Source: Tidjanibacter sp. (GTDB lineage Bacteria; Bacteroidota; Bacteroidia; Bacteroidales; Rikenellaceae). Taken from it: 64,000 nt of DNA. The position numbers and the translations under genes were made by a program. Positions 50,689-59,509 of this stretch are shown one piece after another; within the stretch, counting starts at the first letter, position 1, and each line of letters opens with the position of its first letter. The DNA is taken from positions 1 to 64,000 of the forward strand of contig JAFQNC010000014.1 of NCBI GenBank assembly GCA_017396085.1, in the 5' to 3' direction. The notes below the pieces were generated by a model, which ran no database searches, was not told where the DNA came from, and worked only from the letters and a program-made list of their open reading frames with translations.

Positions 50689-52920
50689 TTATTTGATGAT
50701 TTTGAAATATGTTTTCAGACCGGTTTGGCTGTCGGTACCGATGGTGAGGGTGTATTTGCCCTCCTCCACGGCCAGTTCCATATTGCGGTTGTGGAAAGCC
50801 AAGCGGCTCACGGGTACCTCAAACTCCACCTTGCGGCTCTCGCCCGCACGGAGGGTGATGCGCTGGAAGTCTTTGAGCTCCTTCATAGGCTGCGTTACGG
50901 AGGCAGTCTTGCGGCCGGTGTAGAGTTGCACCACCTCGGTGCCCTCTCGCTCGCCGGTGTTGCTCACCACCACGCTCACCTTCACACTCTCCTCGGGCCT
51001 CACAGCGGTGCTCTCAATACGGATGTCGGAGAGTTCAAAAGTGGTGTAACTCAGGCCATAGCCGAAGGGGAAGAGTGGGGTGGGGGCCACGTCAAGGTAT
51101 GACGAGGTGTGGCCCATAACCGACTGGGGCGACTCACGAGGAATGTTGTCGAGGTTACCCTCGGTGCCCTTGGCGATGTGGCTGGTGTGCTTGTGGTTGT
51201 AGTAGATGGGGATTTGGCCCACGTTGCGGGGGAAGGTTACGGGCAACTTACCCGAGGGGTTGGCTACACCAAAGAGTATGTTGGCCAGAGCCTTACCACC
51301 CATAGTGCCCGGGTGCCAAGCGTAGAGCACAGCATCCGAAATCTCCACCTGACGGCTGATGGTCAGGGGGCGGCCCGCCATAAAGACCGTAACGAGCGGA
51401 GTGCCCGTCTGCGCCAGTGCCTCCAACATCTCGCCCTGTACGCCCTGAAGGTCGAGCGATGAGAGCGAGTGGGCCTCGCCCGACATCATCTGCTCCTCGC
51501 CCACAAAGGCCACAACAACATCGGCCTTGCGGGCAGCCTTGGTCATACGTTTGAACTCGGCTGTCGATTTGTCCCTCGGGTGGGTGAGGCAGGGCACGTA
51601 GTCGATGGCGACCTTGTCGCCCCACTGCTCACGCAGAGCCATAATGGGGGTTATGGTGTGCTCTTTTTGTCCGTCAAGAGCCCAAGTGCCCATCTGGTCG
51701 TAGGGGGCGTGGGCCATAGGGCCAACAACGAGCACCCTCTTCACGCTCTCGCCCAAGGGCAACACCTTACCCTCGTTTTTGAGCATCACCACACTCTCCT
51801 CGGCCAAGCGGCAAGCGGTGGCAAGCACAGGCTCGGAGTAGATGTCGCTCTGCTCGGCGGTGCGTGCATAGGGCTGTTCAAAGAGCCCGAGGGCCATTTT
51901 GAGTTTCAGCACACGGCGCACAGCCTCGTCTAACACAGCCTCCTCTACCTCGCCCTTCTCGATGAGGTCTTTGAGGTTGAGCAGGTAGGACCTTGACGAC
52001 ATATCCACATCGCAACCGGCCTCAATACACTGGTGGGCGGCATCCCTCTTGTCGTGGGCCACGCCGTGGGGGATGAGGCCAGCAACCGAGCCCCAGTCGC
52101 TCACAACCACACCCTCGAAGCCCCACTGCTCACGCAGCAACTCGGTAAGCAACCAGTGGTTGCCGGTGGAGGGAAGTCCATCGTTGTCGTTGAAGGAGGT
52201 CATAATGGATGCACAACCCTCGTCCACACAAGCCTTGAAGGGGGGAAGGTAGACATCACGCAGGGTGCGAGGGGGGATGCTTGTGGTGTTGTAGTCGCGA
52301 CCACCCTCGGCATCGCCATAGCCCACAAAGTGCTTGGCACAGGCGGCCATAGCGGTGGGGTTGGCAAGCGACTCGCCCTGATAGCCACGCACCACGGCGG
52401 TAGCCAAGCGACCGGCCATATAGGTGTCCTCGCCAAAACTCTCGGCAATGCGGCCCCAACGTGCATCGCGGGCAATGTCCATCATTGGCGCAAATGCCCA
52501 ACGGATACCCCTCTCGGTGGCCTCCAATGCGGTGTTGGCCGAGGCAGCCTCAATCAACTCCTCGTCCCACGAGGCGGCTTGTCCCAAAGGAATGGGCAAC
52601 ACGGTGTTGAAACCGTGCACCACATCGCGAGCAAAGAGCAAGGGAATACCTGCGGGGCTCTCCTCAATGGCAATGCGTTGCAACTCGTTGGTTACGGCAG
52701 GGTCCACGATGTTCATAATGGACGAGAGGGTACCGGTGCGCACCTCCTGTTTGATTTTCTCCAAATCGCGGCGGCCATCCATCTGGTTGAGTTGGCCGAT
52801 TTTGTCCTCAATGGTCATCTTGCCGAGCAACTCCTCCACCCTCTGGTCGATGCTCTGCTGCTGGGCAGAGGCGGCAAGGGGCAGGAGGGCCAACAAGATG
52901 AGTGTAAATAGTTTTTTCAT
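50689..52920 (-). CDS. GH3 beta-glycosidase
   Basis: Periplasmic exo-acting glycosidase, 743 residues from the ATG at 52920, which begins a signal peptide (MKKLFTLILLALLPLAASA); 21 upstream codons were rejected. The nucleophile is D275 in VVVSDWGS. KHFVGYG (196-202) and GRIAESFGEDTYMAG belong to the substrate pocket, the alpha/beta sandwich follows (about 385-600), and a C-terminal fibronectin-III-like domain (about 650-740) closes the protein. This three-domain form is typical of beta-glucosidases, though beta-xylosidases share it. Seventh gene of the second locus in transcription order. Confidence 0.93.
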   Translation of the reverse strand: MKKLFTLILLALLPLAASAQQQSIDQRVEELLGKMTIEDKIGQLNQMDGRRDLEKIKQEVRTGTLSSIMNIVDPAVTNELQRIAIEESPAGIPLLFARDVVHGFNTVLPIPLGQAASWDEELIEAASANTALEATERGIRWAFAPMMDIARDARWGRIAESFGEDTYMAGRLATAVVRGYQGESLANPTAMAACAKHFVGYGDAEGGRDYNTTSIPPRTLRDVYLPPFKACVDEGCASIMTSFNDNDGLPSTGNHWLLTELLREQWGFEGVVVSDWGSVAGLIPHGVAHDKRDAAHQCIEAGCDVDMSSRSYLLNLKDLIEKGEVEEAVLDEAVRRVLKLKMALGLFEQPYARTAEQSDIYSEPVLATACRLAEESVVMLKNEGKVLPLGESVKRVLVVGPMAHAPYDQMGTWALDGQKEHTITPIMALREQWGDKVAIDYVPCLTHPRDKSTAEFKRMTKAARKADVVVAFVGEEQMMSGEAHSLSSLDLQGVQGEMLEALAQTGTPLVTVFMAGRPLTISRQVEISDAVLYAWHPGTMGGKALANILFGVANPSGKLPVTFPRNVGQIPIYYNHKHTSHIAKGTEGNLDNIPRESPQSVMGHTSSYLDVAPTPLFPFGYGLSYTTFELSDIRIESTAVRPEESVKVSVVVSNTGEREGTEVVQLYTGRKTASVTQPMKELKDFQRITLRAGESRKVEFEVPVSRLAFHNRNMELAVEEGKYTLTIGTDSQTGLKTYFKIIK

Positions 52921-52954
52921 TGTTCTGATTGTATTGTCTGTTTGTGGTTTTGGG

Positions 52955-54964
52955 TTACTGTTCCTTGACGAGCAACACTGCATCGGCCCTCATTGTGGCA
53001 TCGGCAGTGGTGTTGGAGATGGTTACAGCCACAGGCTCACCCTCGGTGAACTCCCAAGTGCCGAGGTGGGCCCAATCGCCCGAGGTCTGCCCCAACACGT
53101 TGAGGTCATCACGCTGGAAGGTTACGTGGTAGGCCTTCTCGCCTGCCACAATGTCGAAGGTGGTGCTGGAGGTGAGCCTTTTGTTCGCGCTCTGGTAACT
53201 GTACACAGCCCACTTGCCCGAGGAGGGGATGCTCCCCACGGAGAACTTCACGCTTTGGGGCTTGGTGGTGGTGGCGAGTTCGTAGAACGAGAGGCCATAA
53301 CCACCCCTGCCTTTGGCAACCCAAAGGTCGTCTGCCTCCACGCCGGCATCGCTGTCGTCAATCAGAATGTCGGGCTCGGAGCCATCCATATAGGGGTCCT
53401 CTTGCAGGATGAGGTTAATCTCCCTGCTGTCCACCTGCTGCACATCGCAACCGCCCTGCTCAATGGCCAACGATACCGCCACGGCAGCCGACTGACCGAG
53501 CACCATAAACACGGGCTCCATACGTATCGAGCCATAGGCAATGTGGCTTGCCGACAAGCACACGGGCACCAGCAGGTTTGTACACTGCTCCCTCTTGGGG
53601 GTGATGGAACGGTAGGAGATGGGGTAGGGCAGACCGCCACCAATCTCCACGTTGCCCTCGTTCTTGACCATCGCCTTGCCATCTTTCTCCACAACAATGC
53701 GCTGGCAGTTGTGGGAGTCCATCTGGTAGGCAGCCATACCAACGCCATCGTAGGCAACGGTGCGGCCCTCGCAGTCGGCCTGAGTGGCCACATACTCACC
53801 CACCATCCTGCGGCACTCCCTCACGTAGAGTTGGGGTGTCCAGTGGCCGTGGGCAACATACTCATCCTTCGGGTAACCCCACAACTGCATCCTCTGACGC
53901 AGCAGTTCGGGCACACGCTCATCGTGGCCGATGAAGTAGAGGAGGCCCTTGGTGTACTCGGTGTGGGCGTCAATGATAGCCTTGCGCTCCTCGTAGGAAG
54001 CCTCAGGGTAATTGTGGTTCATACCAATCATATCGCTCGAAAAACCACCCCTGTTGTTCACATCGGTCTTGCCATTGGGCATACGGCTCCAGATGAAGTA
54101 GTCGTTCAGGGAGAGTTTTTCGGGCTGCACCTCCATCAGTCGGAGCAACAACTCGTAGCGGGTGGAGTCGTAGCCCTCGGGGCGAGTGATGGGAATACGA
54201 TTGTCGGGGTTGTCGGTCAGACAGATGCGGTAGTTGTAGGCCTGCACCATATTGTCGGCCGTACCATTCTCGGCCACCTTTGCGGGCGAAATACCCCAGA
54301 GGAGTCCGCTCTCGGGGTTGCCCTTTTCTTTGTAGGGGTCAATGCCATCGGGGAACTGGTGGCGGGTCAAAAGTTGCACACCGTTGTAGGTTTCGCCATA
54401 CTGCTCGTTGGCCTCACGACCCACGGTGTACTCCACGCCGGCGCGGGCCATAAGGTCGCCCTCATAGGAGCAGTCGATGAAATAGTTGGCCTTGATGGTG
54501 CGGGTTTTGGAGGGCTTGGCGGAGTTCTCCACCACGATGCTCACGATGCGCTCACCCTCCTTTTGGCTCTCACGGATGCGATAACCGTCTACGAGGCGGA
54601 TGTTGGGGTGGTCGATGTAGTCCCTCATTATGGCCTCTGCCACCGAGGGCTCAAAAATCCACTGCTCCAAGCGGCCATAGTGTGCGCCAACCTTGCGGTA
54701 GAACTGCTTGGCCACGCCGGAGATAACCTGCTTGTTGCCGATGTCGGTGAAGCCAAGGCCACCTGTGGTTAGACCACCAATGTGGCTTGTGGGCTCCACG
54801 AGGACCACGTCAAGTCCCCTTTGTGCAGCCGAGTAGGCTGCCACCACACCTGCCGATGTACCGCCATAGATGCACACATCATAGGTGCCGACCTTGTTGC
54901 AACCGCCCAGTGTGAGGGCGGCCGCAACGGTCACTATTGCTTTGATGAATTTAGTCGTTTTCAT
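52955..54964 (-). CDS. FAD-dependent oxidoreductase, lipoprotein, with C-terminal beta domain
   Basis: 669 residues: lipoprotein signal (ending LTLGGC), then a FAD_oxidored (PF12831-type) domain with the dinucleotide motif YGGTSAGVVAA, HIGGLTTGGLGFTDIG, DCSYEGDLMARAG and the C-terminal block NLLVPVCLSASHIAYGSIRMEP with GQSAA. After about residue 525 comes a beta-sandwich of the golvesin/xanthan-lyase type (about 530-667). The substrate of such secreted flavoproteins is mostly unknown; oxidation of a sugar is a fair guess in this locus. It shares the core with the gene at 57779-59425 but lacks an insertion of about 40 residues near position 105. Confidence 0.85.
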   Translation of the reverse strand: MKTTKFIKAIVTVAAALTLGGCNKVGTYDVCIYGGTSAGVVAAYSAAQRGLDVVLVEPTSHIGGLTTGGLGFTDIGNKQVISGVAKQFYRKVGAHYGRLEQWIFEPSVAEAIMRDYIDHPNIRLVDGYRIRESQKEGERIVSIVVENSAKPSKTRTIKANYFIDCSYEGDLMARAGVEYTVGREANEQYGETYNGVQLLTRHQFPDGIDPYKEKGNPESGLLWGISPAKVAENGTADNMVQAYNYRICLTDNPDNRIPITRPEGYDSTRYELLLRLMEVQPEKLSLNDYFIWSRMPNGKTDVNNRGGFSSDMIGMNHNYPEASYEERKAIIDAHTEYTKGLLYFIGHDERVPELLRQRMQLWGYPKDEYVAHGHWTPQLYVRECRRMVGEYVATQADCEGRTVAYDGVGMAAYQMDSHNCQRIVVEKDGKAMVKNEGNVEIGGGLPYPISYRSITPKREQCTNLLVPVCLSASHIAYGSIRMEPVFMVLGQSAAVAVSLAIEQGGCDVQQVDSREINLILQEDPYMDGSEPDILIDDSDAGVEADDLWVAKGRGGYGLSFYELATTTKPQSVKFSVGSIPSSGKWAVYSYQSANKRLTSSTTFDIVAGEKAYHVTFQRDDLNVLGQTSGDWAHLGTWEFTEGEPVAVTISNTTADATMRADAVLLVKEQ

Positions 54965-54982
54965 AGGATTGTATCTTGGAGG

Positions 54983-56320
54983 CTACAAAATCTCGGTGAG
55001 CTTGAGGTTGTCCAGACGGACGTGGTTGGAGCCACCATTCTCGGTGAACTTCAGCGAGATGGTCTCTGCGCTTGAGTCTGCGGGAAGGGTGAAGGTTTGC
55101 TCATAGAGTTCAAAACCACCGGTGGAGGCACATATCTGGGTCCAAGTTGTGCCGCCATCGAGCGAGTATTCCACCTTTATTTTCTGTGCAGCCTGCGAGT
55201 AGGAGAGTTTGAGCGTGGTTGCACCGTGCAACTTGATGCCGTCAACGCGGAACCAACCATTCGAATTTTTCTTTATCCAAAGGTAGGCGCCATCCATATT
55301 TGCAATGGCAGGAACTTTATATTTGGACAAACAACTGTTCACTCCATCGCTGGTGTAAACCAGAGCCTTTACATCGTTGTCGTATACCTTGCAGCCGGCC
55401 ATTGCACCCTCGTTGGGCACCTTCTCGCTTTCGGGATTTGTAGGGTCGGTAGCAATCTCGAAGGAGTTGTACTTCACGATGTTGCTTGCCATAAATTGTG
55501 CAGCATCGGTGGTAACATTTCCAACCTCGGTGTCGTGTGCGGTGGTGTGAGAAATCTCCATTGTGGTGTTGAAAGTCTCGCTCCACAACTCCTTACCAAC
55601 CTTGGGAGCACCCTTAATCTTAACCTCGTAGGTTGCCTCGGTGGTGTTGCCCTTCACATCGGTTGCCACAAAACGGAACGAGAGGGTGTTGTTCACATCC
55701 TCCTCTGCGGGTGTATATTGGAAGGGATACTTGTAGGTCTTGTCGGTTGCACCGAAGTCGGCTTTGGCGAAGAACTCGCTCTCGCCTTTGTAGGCTTTGA
55801 AGTTGCTCAGTGCGTAGCCACACTCAACGAGCACCTCAAAGTTGAGGCTCTTGTCGTTTGTAATCTCGCCGGGGGCACTTGCAGGAATGGTTATGGCAAA
55901 CTCAACTGCGCTGGCACTCACCCACACAGCATAGTCCACGCTCTGGACCTTGCCATCGGCACCTGTGGCGGTGAACACAAAGTTGAGCGTTTGGCCAAAT
56001 TGAGAGTCCTTGATGGTGTACTTGAAGTTGTAGCCAACCTCTGTGGGACAATCCTCAAAGTTCTTCTCGGAGCCCTCAATTACCTCGCCGTCAAGCGAAG
56101 TGGCCACACTGGCAATACCCTTGGAGTAGGCCACAGTGAAGTCGTAGGCCACATCCTCATTGGGAGATACGGCGTAGGGCTCTAACGTGTTGAGTGTGAA
56201 CAAAATATGCTCACTGGGGGGGGTAATTTCACCACCATCTATGTTTCCTTCAGGCGTGCAACCTGCCGAGAAACAGAGTGCCACCAAGGCGGCAATGGAG
56301 AATAGTTTTACTCGTTTCAT
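54983..56320 (-). CDS. Surface glycan-binding-type lipoprotein with Ig-like and C-terminal binding domains
   Basis: 445 residues with lipoprotein signal (ending FSAGC). Two Ig-like repeats (about 35-135 and 140-235) lead to a C-terminal beta-sandwich (about 240-445: ELWSETFNTT, AYLWIKKNSNGWFRVDGIKL, IKVEYSLDGGTTW, VRLDNLKLTE) homologous to that of the fimbrillin-like protein at 48912. Placement behind susC/susD fits the SGBP (SusE/F-like) role of holding glycan at the surface. No catalytic residues are seen. Confidence 0.75.
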   Translation of the reverse strand: MKRVKLFSIAALVALCFSAGCTPEGNIDGGEITPPSEHILFTLNTLEPYAVSPNEDVAYDFTVAYSKGIASVATSLDGEVIEGSEKNFEDCPTEVGYNFKYTIKDSQFGQTLNFVFTATGADGKVQSVDYAVWVSASAVEFAITIPASAPGEITNDKSLNFEVLVECGYALSNFKAYKGESEFFAKADFGATDKTYKYPFQYTPAEEDVNNTLSFRFVATDVKGNTTEATYEVKIKGAPKVGKELWSETFNTTMEISHTTAHDTEVGNVTTDAAQFMASNIVKYNSFEIATDPTNPESEKVPNEGAMAGCKVYDNDVKALVYTSDGVNSCLSKYKVPAIANMDGAYLWIKKNSNGWFRVDGIKLHGATTLKLSYSQAAQKIKVEYSLDGGTTWTQICASTGGFELYEQTFTLPADSSAETISLKFTENGGSNHVRLDNLKLTEIL

Positions 56321-56368
56321 TGTCTTTTATCTCTTTTGTTTGTTGTTCGGTTTTGTGTTTGTTTCGGG

Positions 56369-57739
56369 TTAGCTTTCCTTCACGAGGAAGGGGATGCAGG
56401 CGAGGGCAACTTTGTGGTTTTGCTCGTCAGTTACAAAGACGTAGAGCCTGTAACCTCCTTTGATTGAGGGGGCTTTGAAGGTGATTGTGGGCTTGGTGTT
56501 GTCCTCAATGAGCCCCTCAATACCATCGGGCATACTGCCATCGGCGAGAGCTTCACCCTCTTTGTTGATGAGCCAACGGTAGGTGATGGGTGCTCCCGAG
56601 GGGGAGGTTGCATCCACCGTGGCGGTGTTGCCTGTGGAGTTCTTCACCACCGACACTCCGGCTCCGGAGGTCTTGCCATTGAGAGTCATCTTGCTGCGGT
56701 TCTCGATGCGTGGAGCGGGTTTGCTCACGGGTTTGCTTGTCCAGCACTCCGAGATTACGTCCACGCCACCAAAGGTGTTGCGCTCCTTGTCGAAGAGGCC
56801 ATACCAAGTGAGTACCTCGCCGTGGGTTTGGTAGCCCCACACGAAGATGAATGAGCCAATGCAGCCCTTTGATTCGTTGGATTTGATGTTCTCACGCCAA
56901 ACCTTACCATAGAGTTCGGCCTTCTCTGTGGAGGTCATCTCCTCCAAGCAGCCCCACGAGAGCTCCTTGGGGTCGCTACTGGCAGACATTGCCCACGTAC
57001 CCCTCGGACCAAACTCCGTAATCATCCACGGCTTGTTCCAACCTGCCGAGGCTGTGTTTTTGGCCACGTTGCCCACATTGGGGTAGTAGCTGTTTACCGA
57101 GAGGATGTCGATGCTGGGGGCGTGCTGCATAAGCACCTTGATGCGTGAGTTTACATCGGAGTTGGCGAAAGTGATTGTGGTGGGATGATTGGGGTCCTCC
57201 TCGTGAATCATCTTCGCCACATCCTCCACCGCCTTGAAGAGCGAGGCGTTGGTGGTAGCATTGCCTGTTTCGGCCTCGTTACCGATGGACCAACACATCA
57301 CTGCGGGGTGGTTTTTGTAGCGGCGCACCCACGTGCGGTGGTCTTCAAGTTGCTTGGCAATCACTTCGGCATTGGCAGCATCGCCATAGTCGAAACCATC
57401 GCTGTTTTTCATAGATAGTCCCATATTCACATAGAGTCCCTGCTCCCAAGCCTCATCGAGAATGGCTTTGGTGTTGGCATTGGTGGAGTAGGTGCGAACC
57501 ACGTTGCCGCCCCACTTCTTCACATCGCCATAGAAGCGGTTGGCGGCCGCTCCGTTGATGTAGAACTCCGAGGCTCCTTTGTAGAGTTTCCACACGCCAT
57601 CCACCTTTTTGATTTCAAATTTGGTGGGGCGTTGGGCGGTGCTGCCTTGCGGAATTACCGTTTTGCGCTCATCCTCACATCCCACAAGGGCGCAGAGTGC
57701 AAGGAGAGTGGTGAGTATTTTACAAAACTTTGTTTTCAT
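56369..57739 (-). CDS. Glycoside hydrolase clan A (GH2/GH5-like TIM barrel), lipoprotein
   Basis: 456 residues with lipoprotein Cys21 (LCALVGC). The catalytic barrel (about 40-345) carries acid/base E155 in WSIGNEAE and nucleophile E242 in MITEFGPRG, 87 residues apart as usual for clan A. Only the TIM-barrel part of GH2 is present; the jelly-roll and Ig domains are missing. A C-terminal Ig-like module (about 360-455) follows. Surface anchoring and the small size suggest an endo-acting enzyme. It could equally be a distant GH5 or another clan-A family; substrate unknown. Confidence 0.78.
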   Translation of the reverse strand: MKTKFCKILTTLLALCALVGCEDERKTVIPQGSTAQRPTKFEIKKVDGVWKLYKGASEFYINGAAANRFYGDVKKWGGNVVRTYSTNANTKAILDEAWEQGLYVNMGLSMKNSDGFDYGDAANAEVIAKQLEDHRTWVRRYKNHPAVMCWSIGNEAETGNATTNASLFKAVEDVAKMIHEEDPNHPTTITFANSDVNSRIKVLMQHAPSIDILSVNSYYPNVGNVAKNTASAGWNKPWMITEFGPRGTWAMSASSDPKELSWGCLEEMTSTEKAELYGKVWRENIKSNESKGCIGSFIFVWGYQTHGEVLTWYGLFDKERNTFGGVDVISECWTSKPVSKPAPRIENRSKMTLNGKTSGAGVSVVKNSTGNTATVDATSPSGAPITYRWLINKEGEALADGSMPDGIEGLIEDNTKPTITFKAPSIKGGYRLYVFVTDEQNHKVALACIPFLVKES

Positions 57740-57778
57740 TGTCTTATGTGCTATACTGTTGTGTTTTCGGTTTGCTCT

Positions 57779-59425
57779 CTATCGTGCCACCTTTTGTGTG
57801 TGCTGCACCTTCTTTGATGAGGGGGTAAGCAGTTGCCCCAACTCTTCGAGCTTGGCCCTAAGGGTGGGGTAGTCCACATCCTGCACGGCACACTTCGAGT
57901 CGATGGCCTGTACGGCAGCCACGGCGGCCGACTGACCGAGAATCATATAGGTGGGCTCCATACGGATGGTGGTGTAGGCCACGTGGGAGGCCGAGAGGCA
58001 CACGGGCACCAACAGGTTGCCACACTCGCCCCTCTTGGGAGTTAGCGAGTAGTAGTCAATGGCGTAGGGCTTGGTGTTGGTGAAGATACCACCCTCCACA
58101 ATCACACCGCCATCGCCGGCAACATACGACACATAGTGGCAGTCCATCATATAGGTACCAATGCCCACCGAGTGCTCCACGGGGATGCGGTCGGTGCGCT
58201 GCACGTTGTGCTGGGTCATAACCTTCTCGCCCACCATTCGGCGTGCCTCACGCACATAAATCTGGTAGGGGAAGCCACCGTTTTCCACAAACTCATCTTT
58301 GGGCCAGCCCCAACGCAACATCTCCTTGCGGATGTGTTCGGGCACACGCTCATCGTGGCCGAGGCACCAAAGCATACCGACAGCATAGTTTTTGTGCTCC
58401 TGCTCCATACGCTCCCTTGTGGCGTAGTCGCCCTCGGCATAGCCGGTGCTTGCACCGAAGAAGTCGAGGTGGTTGGTGTCGGTCTTGCGGTTGGGCATAG
58501 GGGTAAAGGTGATGATGTTTTTGAGTTCCAAGTCGGGCTCCATAGCAAAGCGGCGGATAACAATCTCATAGAGTGCGGGATTGTAGTCGGCGGGCTTTTC
58601 GATGGGAATCATATTCTCTGCATCATCGGTGAGTGTTACACGATAGCAGTAGGCCTGTGTGCGGTGGTCGGCACTGCCCAGTGGGCCATACATCTCGGGA
58701 GCCACATAGGGGATGAGTTCGCCGCTCTCGCCATTGAGGTAGGGCGAGGTGGGGATGAAGTGGAATTTGCGAATACCGGCCATATCCTCGCCATAGTGCT
58801 CGGTGCTCTCCCTGCCGATGATGTGCGACACACCTGCTGCGGCCATCAGGTCGCCCTCGTAGGAGCAGTCCAAGAACATTTTGGCCTTCACGGTGGTGCC
58901 GTCAAGAAGCTGCATCTTGCGGATTTTGCCCTTGCGCACGGTTGCGCCCTTGTTGAGGTCGAGGGGGGCATTGTAGAGCACCTCCACGCCTGCCTCAGCG
59001 AGCATATCCTTCATTATGCGCTCGGCCACACCCGACTCATAGACCCACTGAATCTGTCGGGCATCGTTTTTGCCGGAGAAGGTGCGCTTCTTGCTCGACT
59101 CCATAAACTCCTCACGGGTTTGGTTACGCCACACCTCAGGCTGGATGTAGTAGTCCCAAATGCGGCCATAGAACTCGGCTGCAAGGCCACCCACTTGGTC
59201 CTGACGGTTGATGTCGGTGGCGGTGAGTCCGGAGGTGGCCATACCACCCACGTGGGTATTTTTGGACACAAGGAGAGTCTTTTTGCCCAAGCGTGCCGAC
59301 TGAATGGCAGCCATCACTCCGGCTGCGCTCTCGCCATAGACACACACTTCGGTGGTGATGGTGGCACCCTGCACCGACAGTGCGGCGCAGAGTGCAAGAA
59401 TCATTATCGACAATCTCTTCTTCAT
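57779..59425 (-). CDS. FAD-dependent oxidoreductase, secreted
   Basis: 548 residues with type I signal peptide (MKKRLSIMILALCAALSVQG). FAD_oxidored (PF12831-type) domain: YGESAAGVMAAIQSARLG at the FAD site, HVGGMATSGLTATDIN, DCSYEGDLMAAAGVSHIIGRES and NLLVPVCLSASHVAYTTIRMEP with GQSAA. It is the paralogue of the protein at 52955-54964, without the C-terminal beta domain and with an additional stretch (about 105-145) before VYESGVAERIM. Lies between the SusD gene and the clan-A hydrolase gene. Having two such enzymes in one locus implies an oxidative step on the glycan. Confidence 0.87.
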   Translation of the reverse strand: MKKRLSIMILALCAALSVQGATITTEVCVYGESAAGVMAAIQSARLGKKTLLVSKNTHVGGMATSGLTATDINRQDQVGGLAAEFYGRIWDYYIQPEVWRNQTREEFMESSKKRTFSGKNDARQIQWVYESGVAERIMKDMLAEAGVEVLYNAPLDLNKGATVRKGKIRKMQLLDGTTVKAKMFLDCSYEGDLMAAAGVSHIIGRESTEHYGEDMAGIRKFHFIPTSPYLNGESGELIPYVAPEMYGPLGSADHRTQAYCYRVTLTDDAENMIPIEKPADYNPALYEIVIRRFAMEPDLELKNIITFTPMPNRKTDTNHLDFFGASTGYAEGDYATRERMEQEHKNYAVGMLWCLGHDERVPEHIRKEMLRWGWPKDEFVENGGFPYQIYVREARRMVGEKVMTQHNVQRTDRIPVEHSVGIGTYMMDCHYVSYVAGDGGVIVEGGIFTNTKPYAIDYYSLTPKRGECGNLLVPVCLSASHVAYTTIRMEPTYMILGQSAAVAAVQAIDSKCAVQDVDYPTLRAKLEELGQLLTPSSKKVQHTQKVAR

Positions 59426-59509
59426 TATCTCTGGGGTTATCTTATTATCTGATGTTCGTTTTCCTTAAACCTATTATATTTAATTATATGTGTGTGCCGT
59501 GCGACACTA

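Noticed and set aside
52424-54772. 782-codon plus-strand ORF opposite the GH3 and oxidoreductase genes
   Set aside because: A GC-rich antisense shadow; the minus-strand proteins match known families end to end.
58136-59452. 438-codon plus-strand ORF opposite the second oxidoreductase
   Set aside because: Antisense shadow with low-complexity His/Gly/Val content.
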